Shown: positions 1 through 9,194 of the stretch, one piece after another | Layout of the letters: each line of letters starts with the position of its first letter | How positions within the stretch are numbered: position 1 is the stretch's first letter | Source: Legionella lytica | Lineage (GTDB): Bacteria; Pseudomonadota; Gammaproteobacteria; Legionellales; Legionellaceae | DNA: 64,000 bases | NCBI RefSeq assembly: GCF_023921225.1 | Contig: NZ_CP071527.1 | Location: forward strand, 2,446,501 to 2,510,500 | Reading direction: 5' to 3' | Notes under the pieces: model-generated | Told to the model about the DNA's origin: nothing | Databases searched by the model: none | Seen by the model: only the letters and a program-made list of their open reading frames with translations | Position numbers and translations under genes: made by a program

Positions 1-238
1 TCTCAGTAATAAGTTCTGAAACGCTGTATCCCGAAAATCGCTTCGGACTTTCTACTGCACCATTTGGCGTATCACTTTTTATTTTATTGATTAACTCTCT
101 TAATCCATCAAGAGTGACTGATTCGGCAGTTAAACCGGATGCGACATGCGGCTTAAAACCCAAATATTGGTTTCTTTGCTCATGATAAGCCATATCATGT
201 AACTTAATAATTAAGTCACAGGTTACAAGCTCATTCAT
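1..238 (-). CDS. Hypothetical protein, C-terminus beyond window edge
   Basis: An open frame of 79 codons runs from an ATG at 238 off the left edge with no stop. It begins MNELVTCDLIIKLHDMAYHE and is soluble and mixed in composition; I recognise no family. It starts 5 bases after the stop of the 54-aa ORF at 244-408, which itself starts just after vipD, so the three are probably co-transcribed. No clear ribosome binding site precedes the ATG. The uninterrupted frame and tight spacing support a real gene; function is unknown. Confidence 0.5.
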   Translation of the reverse strand, partial: MNELVTCDLIIKLHDMAYHEQRNQYLGFKPHVASGLTAESVTLDGLRELINKIKSDTPNGAVESPKRFSGYSVSELITE

Positions 239-243
239 GGTTT

Positions 244-408
244 CTAATAAATATAGAAACCCTTAGATACCCTTTTCAGGTACCCAGGCGAATCTTGCTT
301 ATCGAAAATGGACGCATCATTGTCAACCCAATACTCATAGTCAATCAATAACTTCCAATAAGTTTCATTGGGAAGCGCTGCAAATACTTCTTCAACATCT
401 AGGCTCAT
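244..408 (-). CDS. Small hypothetical protein (54 aa) downstream of vipD
   Basis: An ATG at 408 opens a 54-codon frame ending in TAG at 244. The protein starts MSLDVEEVFAALPNETYWKL and contains aromatic, acidic stretches (LLIDYEYWVDND). It has no signal peptide or membrane segment. The ATG lies 6 bases beyond the vipD stop and its own stop lies 5 bases before the next ATG, which is operon-like packing. I do not recognise it. A co-transcribed partner or regulator of VipD is possible but is inference from position only. Confidence 0.5.
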   Translation of the reverse strand: MSLDVEEVFAALPNETYWKLLIDYEYWVDNDASIFDKQDSPGYLKRVSKGFYIY

Positions 409-414
409 AATAAG

Positions 415-2211
415 TTACAGAGATGCCCTGATTACAGAATCATCATTGTAATTATCTGGATCTTCCTCAGTGTAATGAGCTGGATCTTCCTCGGCCAGCA
501 CCTGCTTATAGCGAGCTACGGAATTAGATGCCTCTGGAGTTGTCTTTTCATCAGATGCAAGAGATGACGATTTAAACAGCGAGAGAACCCACTCTATAGG
601 TTTCAAAAGGAAACTCAATATTCGGACTCCCCAACCAGGCTGAGCCGCTGCAAGTTCTTTTGCTGCAACCTTAGCCATATGCTCAAGGAATTTACCATCA
701 GTAAGATGGTTCACTTGCTTATAACATAAAGCAAGTACTTGTTCTTTTTGTTCTTCATTAATACCGATTAGATGATCGTGATCAATTAACAGATAGTCGA
801 TTTGCTTTGCATAATTCTGTATATGATTGTATTGGCCCAAGCTAATTTCATGCACAATTTGCTCTTGCAAGCGGGTAATGATTTTTGCATAGGCTGCCGC
901 ATGGAATACCTCTGGATTATGTAGTTCATCGAGCATCGTTTGATCTAATCGATCTATTCCGACATACAGTACTGCTAATAAAGGATGACTAAATATTTTT
1001 CTATGTTTATCAAGCTGTGCTGAAGTTTGCTCATATCCATTTTTAATGGCTTGCTTTCTTTGCTCTTCAGTTGGAGCTGTCGTAGTCGTAGTGACATCAC
1101 CGGTATTGATATAAATCATATTATCGATGTGATGAAATACTTTTTCACGATTTAATAATGCAGCAGTAGCTTTCAGCCATTGCCCACCAATAGCATAAGT
1201 AATTACCGAATCTAAAGCGTGTTTAAATGCAGACACTATTTCTGGGAGATGTCGCTCTGCTTTTTGAACCCGAGCTTCATAGGCTCCCGCGGCCTCCGCT
1301 TTAACACATAAGACCTCTTCTCGATTCAAGCCTTCAATTTCAGGCATATTATCTAAGATGCCTCCATCAGCAACAAACTCTCCCTTGGCATTTTTTCCTG
1401 GCACAAAAAGAACTGGGTGTGCTCCTGACCATTGAACGACTTGAGCAATAGATTGTTGTGGCGTAGTGCCTTCACTGTAGCGTTCTAATTCCTGTTTTGT
1501 TTGATTTGTTACAGCTACTGATAAATTTTTAATGTGATGCTTTTCTGCGTCAGGTAATAATTCACGAAGCACTCCAAGATCGCCTAAAGTGATCCGTGGA
1601 TTTTCTAATTCCTCACTATTTTGGCCTATAATTTGTTGAGGCACACTAACCATAGCCACATTCATTTTTTGAATGCTCTTAACCGATTGTGCCAATTTGA
1701 TCACATCATCAACATTCTTAATTTCTATACCTTGTTCAGCAAGAGCTTGCTCGTAGAGACTTATCTTACTAGACAATTGCACGTAATTTATTTCTAAGTG
1801 TGCCGGAATTGGCTTAGGCAAATCCTGCAAATGCTTTTTGATTTGCATCATGTAAATCACATCAAGGAAATTTCGGAAACTGTCTCCTTTAGCCCTAAAC
1901 CCTACTCCTTGAACATCAAGAAGTTTCTTGATATCCAATTCGTTAACTAACTTGGTCATATCTTCTGGGCTCATACCCACAGCAATAAGGCTCGCGGTCA
2001 TCGCTCCTGCCGAAGCACCGCTTACATGAGTTAATTGCTCAAGGTAACCACGCTCTTGCAGCGCTTTGAGCATCCCCATATACGCAATACCTTTAGCCCC
2101 CCCACCACTGCATACTAAACCTCTATGTTTTTCCGATTGGACTACATATTGGCCATTTTCATCACAAATGATTGATACTTTCTCTCGTTTAAGTTGCTTA
2201 TTTTTAGACAT
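415..2211 (-). CDS. vipD: VipD-type patatin-like phospholipase effector
   Basis: This is a patatin-like phospholipase related to the Legionella Dot/Icm effector VipD, a Rab5-activated phospholipase A1 acting on host endosomes. The oxyanion loop GGGAKG is near residue 37-42, the nucleophile motif GASAG is near 65-69 (Ser67), and the dyad Asp lies in ADGGILDNMPEIEGL near residue 282. The roughly 300-residue C-terminal half fits the Rab5-binding region of VipD. I chose the ATG at 2211 (MSKNKQLKRE, 598 aa), which aligns with the family start as I recall it; an in-frame ATG at 2250 gives 611 aa. VipD of L. pneumophila is about 621 aa. Two small ORFs follow closely on the same strand. The VipD identification rests on recalled family sequence; the patatin fold is certain from the motifs. 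Confidence 0.9.
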   Translation of the reverse strand: MSKNKQLKREKVSIICDENGQYVVQSEKHRGLVCSGGGAKGIAYMGMLKALQERGYLEQLTHVSGASAGAMTASLIAVGMSPEDMTKLVNELDIKKLLDVQGVGFRAKGDSFRNFLDVIYMMQIKKHLQDLPKPIPAHLEINYVQLSSKISLYEQALAEQGIEIKNVDDVIKLAQSVKSIQKMNVAMVSVPQQIIGQNSEELENPRITLGDLGVLRELLPDAEKHHIKNLSVAVTNQTKQELERYSEGTTPQQSIAQVVQWSGAHPVLFVPGKNAKGEFVADGGILDNMPEIEGLNREEVLCVKAEAAGAYEARVQKAERHLPEIVSAFKHALDSVITYAIGGQWLKATAALLNREKVFHHIDNMIYINTGDVTTTTTAPTEEQRKQAIKNGYEQTSAQLDKHRKIFSHPLLAVLYVGIDRLDQTMLDELHNPEVFHAAAYAKIITRLQEQIVHEISLGQYNHIQNYAKQIDYLLIDHDHLIGINEEQKEQVLALCYKQVNHLTDGKFLEHMAKVAAKELAAAQPGWGVRILSFLLKPIEWVLSLFKSSSLASDEKTTPEASNSVARYKQVLAEEDPAHYTEEDPDNYNDDSVIRASL

Positions 2212-2354
2212 GATGCTCACGTTCCAAGTTATTTGCTTCAATATAATCATTATACTATGGAAAACTTATCCCAGCCTTAAGTACATAATTCAACATTGAC
2301 CTTAATGTAAATAAATTATACAATAAGATCCTTTTAAAACCCCAGGTCGCAAAA

Positions 2355-2819
2355 ATGAAACATAAAACTGGTCTTTTCTTTCACAGGACTACCCCCAAAA
2401 AACGTGTATTAACCTTCGAAGAGTACATAGAAGATACATTGATAATTGCAAAAAGAAAGGTGGAAGGCGCCCTAGGGCAACGTTATACAAGTGCTCAACT
2501 TGAAATAGCTCTCGTTTGTTTTTGCGATTTTAATGCATTAAAAAATGAGATGGACGAAGATATAGAGGTAATATTTCCTCCATTAAGCATTAATTATTGC
2601 GCGGGATTTGATTGGCTTGATTTGGCCGTCTCTTATTACGATGCAGATGCCATTCAATATTTTCAACAACGTCTACAAGAGCCAGATTTTGTAAAAAATT
2701 ACTTTGAATATAAACACAAAGTTCGACCTGATTGCGCCTTACAAAAGCATGAAACAGCTAATTTTGAGGCTATAGAAACGCTTGTAAACCTGAATGATAT
2801 GACAGGCCCACGACTTTAG
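2355..2819 (+). CDS. Hypothetical protein, 154 aa
   Basis: A 154-residue soluble protein starting MKHKTGLFFHRTTPKKRVLT, divergent from vipD. An AGGT lies 7-8 bases before the ATG. The N-terminus is basic; the rest is mixed with several aromatic residues (FDWLDLAVSYYDADAIQYF). There is no signal peptide or membrane segment. I recognise no domain. It could be a Legionella-restricted protein, but nothing in the sequence shows a function. Confidence 0.6.
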   Translation: MKHKTGLFFHRTTPKKRVLTFEEYIEDTLIIAKRKVEGALGQRYTSAQLEIALVCFCDFNALKNEMDEDIEVIFPPLSINYCAGFDWLDLAVSYYDADAIQYFQQRLQEPDFVKNYFEYKHKVRPDCALQKHETANFEAIETLVNLNDMTGPRL

Positions 2820-3105
2820 AACCTAATTTGAAGCGTTTGTGATGGAGTTATTTATCCGTCGCAAGCTTCATCGTGTTTGTGCGACAGCTGTAATAATCCC
2901 TGCTAATTGTCCTTATCAAGTGCGACATCCTGTCGCTATTCCAGCTGCGCCAAACATGATTATTATAATAAATTAGCTTAAAAGAATATTGATGAATAAT
3001 ACCCGTTAGGGTGTAAGAAATGTCTTAAATTGCTTACAGGTAATAGCTCATACAAACCTGTAGCCATATTAACGCAGCATAATACAACGATTTTTGCCAT
3101 GACTT

Positions 3106-3138
3106 CCCGTATTACGACTTCGTCCAATACGGGCTACG
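3106..3138. repeat. Extragenic palindrome, CCCGTATTACG family
   Basis: Arms CCCGTATT and AATACGGG flank a short loop, and the unit ends GGGCTACG. Related copies are near 12171, 17058, 33433 and (inverted) 33499. It lies just downstream of tldD and may act as a transcript end. The rest of the 344-base gap 2820-3163 shows no gene. Confidence 0.75.
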
Positions 3139-3163
3139 ATTTCTAGGTCGCAGAAACTAACGA

Positions 3164-4606
3164 TTAACTAGTTCCACCCACAGTTAGAGCGTCGATTTTC
3201 AACGTAGGCTGCCCTACCCCAACAGGCACAGACTGACCATCTTTACCACAGACTCCAATTCCTCTGTCCAAGGATAAATCATTACCAATCATGCTAACTT
3301 TTTTCATTACGTCAGGACCATTACCAATTAAGGTGGCACCTTTAACCGGAGCAGTAATCTTTCCGTCTTCGATCAGGTAAGCTTCACTCGCGGAGAAAAC
3401 AAATTGTCCCGAAGTAATATCAACTTGTCCCCCACCAAAGTTCACTGCATATAAGCCTCGTTTGACTGAACGAATAATTTCCTCTGGGTCATGCTGGCCA
3501 GCCAACATATAGGTATTGGTCATTCTAGGCATGGGTACATGAGCATAGGATTCACGTCGGCAATTACCTGTAGATTGCATCCCCATCAACTTGGCATTCA
3601 GTTTATCTTGCATATAATTTACTAAGACCCCATCCTCAATCAAAGTAGTGCATTGAGAAGGTGTACCTTCATCGTCCATAGTCAAAGAACCACGTCGGTC
3701 TTTTAAGGTACCATCATCAACCACTGTAACACCTGGGGCTGCAACTTGCTGTCCAATACGACCTGAAAACGCAGATAGTCCTTTGCGATTGAAATCACCT
3801 TCCAAACCATGCCCCACTGCCTCATGCAATAACACACCAGGCCAGCCTGGTCCTAAAACAACAGGCATAGTCCCTGCTGGCGCAGGCTTCGCATCAAGAT
3901 TAACTAAAGCTTCACGCACCGCCTCACGTGCATAACTTAAGGCATTATCTTTTTCAGTGAAATAAGAATAAGCAACACGCCCGCCCCCGCCAGAACGCGC
4001 TGATTCACGGCGACCATTTTTATCTTCCACAATAACACTTACATTCACACTGACTAGGGGACGTACATCAGCAACCATTTTGCCATGCATGTCTGCGACC
4101 ATAACCACTTCATAACAGCCACTTAATGAGGCATTAACCTGTACTACTCGCGGATCAATACTACGCGCCTCTTTATCGATCGCTTCAAGTAAAGCAATTT
4201 TCTCTTGCTTACTCATTCCTTCAATGGGATTTAAGCCATGATAACGCGATTGCGCAACCGCATTGATAGGAACTGGCTGTAAAACCTTCGCCCCAGCTAA
4301 AGCAATAGAACGGGCAGCATCGGCGGCACGCAACATAGAGGGCAAAAGAATATCATCACAATAGGCAAAGCCGGTTTTATCGCCACTTACTGCCCGGATG
4401 CCCACACCCTTATCCAAAGAAAAACTACCGCTTTTTACTACAGAATCTTCTAAATACCACGATTCGTAGCTGCAACTTTGAAAATATAAATCAGCATCAT
4501 CAATATGATGACTCATCATTGACTTAAAGAGTTTTTCAATACCGCTTTCATCCAGAGAAGCTGGAGCCAGTAGAATTTCTTTTGCTGTAGTTAATGCTTC
4601 TGTCAT
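3164..4606 (-). CDS. tldD: TldD metalloprotease subunit
   Basis: TldD of the U62 zinc peptidase family, which with TldE/PmbA degrades unstructured peptides in the cytoplasm and matures microcins in some species. The zinc motif [12 protein letters not shown] (HExxxH) is near residue 261, and the glycine-rich C-terminal domain ([19 protein letters not shown], then [19 protein letters not shown]) is complete. At 480 aa it matches the usual length. Its ATG directly abuts the TAA of the nitrilase-family gene at 4607, so the two are co-transcribed, as in many gammaproteobacteria. No pmbA is in the window. Confidence 0.97.
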   Translation of the reverse strand: MTEALTTAKEILLAPASLDESGIEKLFKSMMSHHIDDADLYFQSCSYESWYLEDSVVKSGSFSLDKGVGIRAVSGDKTGFAYCDDILLPSMLRAADAARSIALAGAKVLQPVPINAVAQSRYHGLNPIEGMSKQEKIALLEAIDKEARSIDPRVVQVNASLSGCYEVVMVADMHGKMVADVRPLVSVNVSVIVEDKNGRRESARSGGGGRVAYSYFTEKDNALSYAREAVREALVNLDAKPAPAGTMPVVLGPGWPGVLLHEAVGHGLEGDFNRKGLSAFSGRIGQQVAAPGVTVVDDGTLKDRRGSLTMDDEGTPSQCTTLIEDGVLVNYMQDKLNAKLMGMQSTGNCRRESYAHVPMPRMTNTYMLAGQHDPEEIIRSVKRGLYAVNFGGGQVDITSGQFVFSASEAYLIEDGKITAPVKGATLIGNGPDVMKKVSMIGNDLSLDRGIGVCGKDGQSVPVGVGQPTLKIDALTVGGTS

Positions 4607-5425
4607 TTAAGTACCCTTTAAATTTAATACGTGATGGTCCACGGTTGGAAAGGTTTTGCGCAAATGATGCAGACCATGCAAATCAATTTCTGCGGTGACT
4701 ATTCCAACACCCTCTTCCTGCTCAGCCAATACCCTTCCCCAAGGATCAATGATCATACTGTGACCATAAGTAGAGCGCCCATTTTCATGTTGCCCTCCTT
4801 GATTGGCGGCCAATACGTAGCACAGATTTTCAATCGCTCTTGCCCGTAATAAAACTTCCCAATGAGCCTGACCCGTTATTGCTGTGAATGCTGAAGGAAC
4901 AGTGAACAACTGCGCGCCCTGGATCGCTAATTCCCGATACAGTTCCGGAAAACGTAAATCATAACAAACTGTTAATCCAACCTTACCTATAGGGGTATCC
5001 ACAAGGGCAAACTCATGTCCTCTTTCTATAGTGGCAGATTCTTGATAACTCTCTTGTGCGGAGACGTTTACATCAAATAAATGAATTTTATCATAACGTG
5101 TAACACAAAGTCCTTGACTATCATAGACTAAACTACTCGCGCGAACCTTAGAGCCATTCACTTTTATAGGGATTGTCCCGGCAATAACCCACAATCCAAA
5201 ACGTTTTGCTAATTGGCTTATTTTCTCTTGTATTGGTCCTTGACCATAGACTTCACCAATCTGCAACTTGTCTACATCTTTATGTCCCATGAAGGCCAAG
5301 TTTTCAGGTAATAAAATTAATTCTGCTTCCTGTTCACGTGCTTGCGCCATCAAGGTTTCAGCTTGCAACAAATTCTCCATTACATTTGCTGAAGAAACCA
5401 TTTGGGCCACCGCAACTCGAGCCAT
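4607..5425 (-). CDS. Carbon-nitrogen hydrolase (Nit1/nitrilase superfamily)
   Basis: A nitrilase-superfamily amidase, probably of the Nit1/deaminated-glutathione amidase type that repairs transaminase side products. The Glu-Lys-Cys triad is visible: Glu in LLPENLAFMG, Lys in RYDKIHLFDV and Cys in VGLTVCYDLRFPELY. I place the start at 5425 (MARVAVAQM, 272 aa) because GAGG lies 6 bases upstream; a start four codons earlier has no such site. Its stop touches the tldD start. The exact substrate is inferred from family resemblance. Confidence 0.9.
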   Translation of the reverse strand: MARVAVAQMVSSANVMENLLQAETLMAQAREQEAELILLPENLAFMGHKDVDKLQIGEVYGQGPIQEKISQLAKRFGLWVIAGTIPIKVNGSKVRASSLVYDSQGLCVTRYDKIHLFDVNVSAQESYQESATIERGHEFALVDTPIGKVGLTVCYDLRFPELYRELAIQGAQLFTVPSAFTAITGQAHWEVLLRARAIENLCYVLAANQGGQHENGRSTYGHSMIIDPWGRVLAEQEEGVGIVTAEIDLHGLHHLRKTFPTVDHHVLNLKGT

Positions 5426-5611
5426 TATACGCCTCATTTACTGCATTAAGAGTTTTTAATCATACTATAGACTAGTATAGATCCTCAAAGAATTTGGGAT
5501 TCAAAAAATTCAAATATTTCTTGACAAAATTACCTCATACTACTTGAAATATAGGAAACTTATCTCCAGATATGCTACAATAAATATAAACGTAAAGAGG
5601 AGTTCTAAACG

Positions 5612-6286
5612 ATGAACCGAAATGATGTTACCCTGATTGGCCAACGTAGGGAATCAGCACTGTCCAGCAATAAGGTGCTACGCAATACCTACCTTTTGCT
5701 TAGTTTAACGTTCTTATTTAGTGCGTTTACTGCCTATCTGTCCATGGCAAGCGGTGCACGCCCAGTAAACATCCTGGTGATGCTCGTTGGTGTTTATGGT
5801 TTAATGTTTTTAACCCATGCCTTACAAAATAGTGTTTGGGGTCTGGTGAGTGTTTTTGCTTTTACCGGCTTCCTGGGTTACACCTTAGGCCCAATATTGA
5901 ATCTTTACATGCATAATTTTAGTAATGGACCTCAGTTAATCGCTACTGCGCTCGGTGGTACAGGTATGATTTTCTTTGCGCTTTCAGGTTATGCCCTAAC
6001 CACGAAAAAAGATTTCAGCTTCTTAGGCGGATTCCTTTTTGTTGGTATGATGGTGGCTTTATTAGCAATGATCGCCGGAATATTTATTCATATCCCTGCG
6101 CTGCAATTGGCTATTTCAGCTGCATTTATCCTGATTTCTTCTGGCCTTATTTTGTTACAAACAAGTGCCATAATCCATGATGGTGAAACAAACTATATCG
6201 CAGCAACTGTAGGGCTTTTTGTATCAATCTATAATTTGTTCGTGAGCCTGCTCAATATACTAAGCGCATTTTCAGGCCGCGACTAA
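5612..6286 (+). CDS. Bax inhibitor-1/YccA family inner-membrane protein
   Basis: A 224-aa protein with about seven hydrophobic helices after a short hydrophilic N-terminus (MNRNDVTLIGQRRES), matching the Bax inhibitor-1/YccA (UPF0005) family in length and layout, including the polar C-terminal segment SIYNLFVSLLNILSAFSGRD. Bacterial members such as YccA modulate FtsH proteolysis; eukaryotic ones are ER calcium-leak proteins. AGGAG lies 8 bases before the ATG. A TTGACA at 5521 could be a -35 box but I see no well-spaced -10. A strong terminator follows the stop. Confidence 0.92.
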   Translation: MNRNDVTLIGQRRESALSSNKVLRNTYLLLSLTFLFSAFTAYLSMASGARPVNILVMLVGVYGLMFLTHALQNSVWGLVSVFAFTGFLGYTLGPILNLYMHNFSNGPQLIATALGGTGMIFFALSGYALTTKKDFSFLGGFLFVGMMVALLAMIAGIFIHIPALQLAISAAFILISSGLILLQTSAIIHDGETNYIAATVGLFVSIYNLFVSLLNILSAFSGRD

Positions 6287-6303
6287 AATCGGTCTCCTCT
6301 ACT

Positions 6304-6334
6304 TTGTCCCGGCGCATGCCGGGATTTTTTTTTG
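6304..6334 (+). terminator. Rho-independent terminator of the Bax inhibitor-1 gene
   Basis: Stem CCCGGC/GCCGGG with loop GCAT, followed by a run of nine T, about 20 bases after the stop at 6286. Confidence 0.9.
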
Positions 6335-6870
6335 TTAAAATCAAAGAACTTACGGAGTACCTCACAAAGCCAGCCTGTCGAGTTGCGTGTTACACAATGA
6401 CATTAACTTACCTTATTGCTTACAAACTGAACTGCCCCCACCTTCGAAACAACTCATACTAAACATATAACTAACAAACCAGGCGTATACTGTCACAATA
6501 ACTCCTTTTTACTTTTGAGTTTTCTATAACCTTAAGACAGGAGGTTGAGGTGCTTCTGGAATAGTAAACGATACCAAGCTCAGCAAAGTCGCTTAATTGA
6601 AACTCCAATTATTTTTTTTATCATAAATTCTTATTGACTTAATTTAAACCACAAATAATCACGTCCGTTTTGCAGCTTCAACATAGTGTTAGGCCTGCGC
6701 TCTACAGCTGCTGTATAAATCGCAGCCTATCGCGGTCGCCTCGATATCTAGCCTTCCGTGGCGATATGATGCATGGCTCCCCTCTTCACAGGAACGATAA
6801 TAAAAACGGATACCTCAGGCCGACTCCCAACTACACATCATTGCAACATGCTGAGAGGAATAATCCCTTT
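6335..6870. other. Non-coding gap of about 535 bases
   Basis: No open frame here has a credible start and composition. Overlapping short frames near 6670-7000 encode improbable peptides. Bases 6670-6830 are more GC-rich than the rest and could be a decayed gene, but I cannot match them to a family. Confidence 0.4.
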
Positions 6871-7440
6871 CTATTGCATTGAGAAATCAGGAAGCTCTAT
6901 TTCGTTAACATCTAATACATTTCCATCCAAATCGATGATTTCATGGTTAATGTCCACCTCTGGAATTACCGCAGCAGCAAGCATACGAATCGAACCATGA
7001 GCACGCAAATCGTTTAACTGGGCTCTAGGTGGATAGCAATGATAACTGGTATGAGCATCAATTAATTGAATTTTAATCGCATGGTCATTATGGACTACTA
7101 CTAAAGTCCCACGCATATCATCAAATGTAAATTGTACAGCCATCTGTTTTAATACAGCTTTTATTTGTGATAAGCCTTGAATTAAATCCTCATTGCCCAT
7201 AAGAAAATCAAGATCATTAGGATTCGGCTTAGTCGCATCCTGTAATTGTTTCGCGGCACTACCCGTCAAGATAAATTGATGCTTAGGAAATTCAGCCAAT
7301 AACAATTTAAATAAATCCTCCAAAAAAGGCTGATATACGGTTGTAGGAAGATTTTCTTCAAAATCAGGCTTAACAACGGGCTCATCAATAGAAAAGCTTG
7401 CTAATACCGGGGGAAAAAAACTATTACCTTTGCTATACAT
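6871..7440 (-). CDS. Putative nucleotidyltransferase-fold protein, 189 aa
   Basis: The core pattern FILTGSAAKQL followed by NPNDLDFLM fits the nucleotidyltransferase superfamily signature hGS...DhD, and a possible third acidic residue occurs in IKIQLIDAHT. About 55 residues precede the core. GGAG lies 9 bases before the ATG. There is no helical partner domain or obvious operon partner, so target and reaction are unknown. Options include a stand-alone minimal NTase, a tRNA or protein nucleotidyltransferase, or a toxin/antitoxin relative. The fold assignment is from motif inspection only. Confidence 0.6.
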   Translation of the reverse strand: MYSKGNSFFPPVLASFSIDEPVVKPDFEENLPTTVYQPFLEDLFKLLLAEFPKHQFILTGSAAKQLQDATKPNPNDLDFLMGNEDLIQGLSQIKAVLKQMAVQFTFDDMRGTLVVVHNDHAIKIQLIDAHTSYHCYPPRAQLNDLRAHGSIRMLAAAVIPEVDINHEIIDLDGNVLDVNEIELPDFSMQ

Positions 7441-7692
7441 CTTCTTATCTCCAGAATATTAGGGATATTTCACCCAAAGAACAGAATTATAACAAATTAT
7501 AAAATAAAGGTGCATAAAACTTCTTTTAGCCCTATTTCATCCGAATTTAATCTAAAAAGTAATAAGACTGCACATTGTTTTTCCTAAAATTATCCGATAC
7601 TCTAAAAGTTCATTATCTCTCAACAACAGGAGGCCTTGCACACCATGAACCATTAACTACTTAACCATGACCGAATAATTAGGAGACGTCAT

Positions 7693-8697
7693 ATGCCTAA
7701 AGTTAAAGGAAGAACTATATCGTCCAAGGAAGTGGCACACAGGGCAGCTCCATCCGTTCCCTCAAGTCCTTCTACATCAAAAAAATCAGCTAATTTACAA
7801 TTTTTCTCCACCCAAGAATGCAGTGCCAAACAATTAAAAGCACAAGCCAAAAAATTATTCCATCAACGCACACGCCAAAAGTTTACTTACCAACAAAATC
7901 ATACTGCCTCACTCGCCCTTCCGTTAAGCAGTGAATTATTAAATCCACACGAACAATCTAACGCCCAACTTCTTTTACTCGCTCAAAAGAATATTCTCGA
8001 ACATGCGAATATGCGTGTGGATTTATTTTTTTATACGATGATTGCTTATTATCAAAAAAATCTACATCCCGTATTAGGCCATACTTATCTGCAACATGGA
8101 CGTGGTCGCAGCTCAGAAACTCAGCAACTACTTAGTGAAGCGTGCCATAATAGTATTCTTCCAGCCTTAATTGATGAAACTATTTTAAGCACCGACCCAC
8201 AAAATCCGAAGGCTTGTTTGCTCAGTGGCACGCATTTTATGAATAGCCTCAATTCAACTACAGAGCTTCCCCCCTTTGTGAATGATCTTGATGATGTCAT
8301 CGAGCAACTCTGTAGAGAAAGAGCATTAGTCATTCTACAAGCCGTGTCGCGAGGCAGCATTAATCCCGTTGAAGGTTTAAACCTGTTTTTACAACTACTT
8401 AAGACATCCTTAGATATGATAGGCCAAAAAGCGTGTAGAGAAAAAAATCTATTTCTGAGCGAGTTGGTGGACCTTGTTGTACAAGGCTCGCTAAGCCAGC
8501 GCTTTGATGAGGAAACAGAAACCGCTAGTGATGAATACGTACAAATGGTGTTGCAATTAAGTAGCAAAGAGAAAAAAGATTGCCTCAATAGGAAACAAAA
8601 AGACAAAGTTTACACAACTAAGTTTGCACAGATACAAACTGAAATATTAAGTACCGAGGTGGAGCTGTTAATATCTAGCACCGATTGTAAGCTTTGA
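7693..8697 (+). CDS. Hypothetical protein, 334 aa
   Basis: A soluble, largely alpha-helical-looking protein with a basic, Ser/Pro-rich N-terminus (MPKVKGRTISSKEVAHRAAP). AGGAG lies 7 bases before the ATG. An acidic patch (FDEETETASDEYV) sits near residue 275. There is no signal peptide or membrane segment, and I recognise no domain. An effector role is conceivable given its neighbourhood and C-terminal Glu residues (TEILSTEVELL), but that is weak inference. Confidence 0.6.
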   Translation: MPKVKGRTISSKEVAHRAAPSVPSSPSTSKKSANLQFFSTQECSAKQLKAQAKKLFHQRTRQKFTYQQNHTASLALPLSSELLNPHEQSNAQLLLLAQKNILEHANMRVDLFFYTMIAYYQKNLHPVLGHTYLQHGRGRSSETQQLLSEACHNSILPALIDETILSTDPQNPKACLLSGTHFMNSLNSTTELPPFVNDLDDVIEQLCRERALVILQAVSRGSINPVEGLNLFLQLLKTSLDMIGQKACREKNLFLSELVDLVVQGSLSQRFDEETETASDEYVQMVLQLSSKEKKDCLNRKQKDKVYTTKFAQIQTEILSTEVELLISSTDCKL

Positions 8698-8772
8698 GGA
8701 GTTCAAACCTATTAGTGGCAGGCCAAGGGCCACTATACTTGCTCTTGAATCTTATACATATCTTTATTTAGA

Positions 8773-8793
8773 TCCCGCGGACAAACCGCGGGA
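8773..8793. repeat. Extragenic palindrome, CCGCGG family
   Basis: Arms TCCCGCGG/CCGCGGGA flank loop ACAAA, followed by GCGTAG. Related units lie near 19815 and 57640. It sits between convergent genes and may serve as a bidirectional terminator. Confidence 0.7.
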
Positions 8794-8805
8794 CGCGTAG
8801 AAGGC

Positions 8806-9108
8806 CTACTTACTCGATTTTCCAATAATAAAGCCAAGTAATGCGGATATGATTGCGGTAATAATTATTCTGGCCCATTCTTTTTCATAGTCCAAACTTC
8901 TAACATTGAAAATAGCTAAAACACAAAAATAAAAAACACCTAAAACCATAATCAAAACAATAAAAAAAAGAAGGCAATCTTTTATTCGCCTAATCTTAGC
9001 ATCAGTTGGATGCTCCTCATTACATGTTTTAATAATCTTTGCATTCTGATTATGGTTAAGATTTTCCTCAGAAGATAAAACTTGATTTTTTTCTTGCTCT
9101 ACTTCCAT
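8806..9108 (-). CDS. Small two-helix membrane protein, 100 aa
   Basis: A hydrophilic, Asn/Glu-rich N-terminal half of about 45 residues is followed by two hydrophobic helices (LLFFIVLIMVLGVFYFCVLA and IIITAIISALLGFIIG), ending in GKSSK. This predicts a small inner-membrane protein with a cytoplasmic N-terminus. I recognise no family. The coding frame is clear, but start and role are unconfirmed. Confidence 0.55.
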   Translation of the reverse strand: MEVEQEKNQVLSSEENLNHNQNAKIIKTCNEEHPTDAKIRRIKDCLLFFIVLIMVLGVFYFCVLAIFNVRSLDYEKEWARIIITAIISALLGFIIGKSSK

Positions 9109-9194
9109 AAAATACCCTCACGTTATAAAACCTTTGTAATCATAGCAAGCTAACTCCAGCGCTAGGCCCCTTCTGTGAGAGAACTGGCACGTCA

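Noticed and set aside
2066..2299. Plus-strand 77-codon frame opposite the vipD start
   Set aside because: Shadow of vipD on the other strand; no ribosome binding site and atypical composition.
5521..5560. TTGACA as a promoter for the Bax inhibitor-1 gene
   Set aside because: No -10 hexamer at acceptable spacing could be identified.
6670..7000. Two overlapping plus-strand frames of 70 and 75 codons
   Set aside because: No Shine-Dalgarno, odd composition, partly antisense to the NTase-fold gene.
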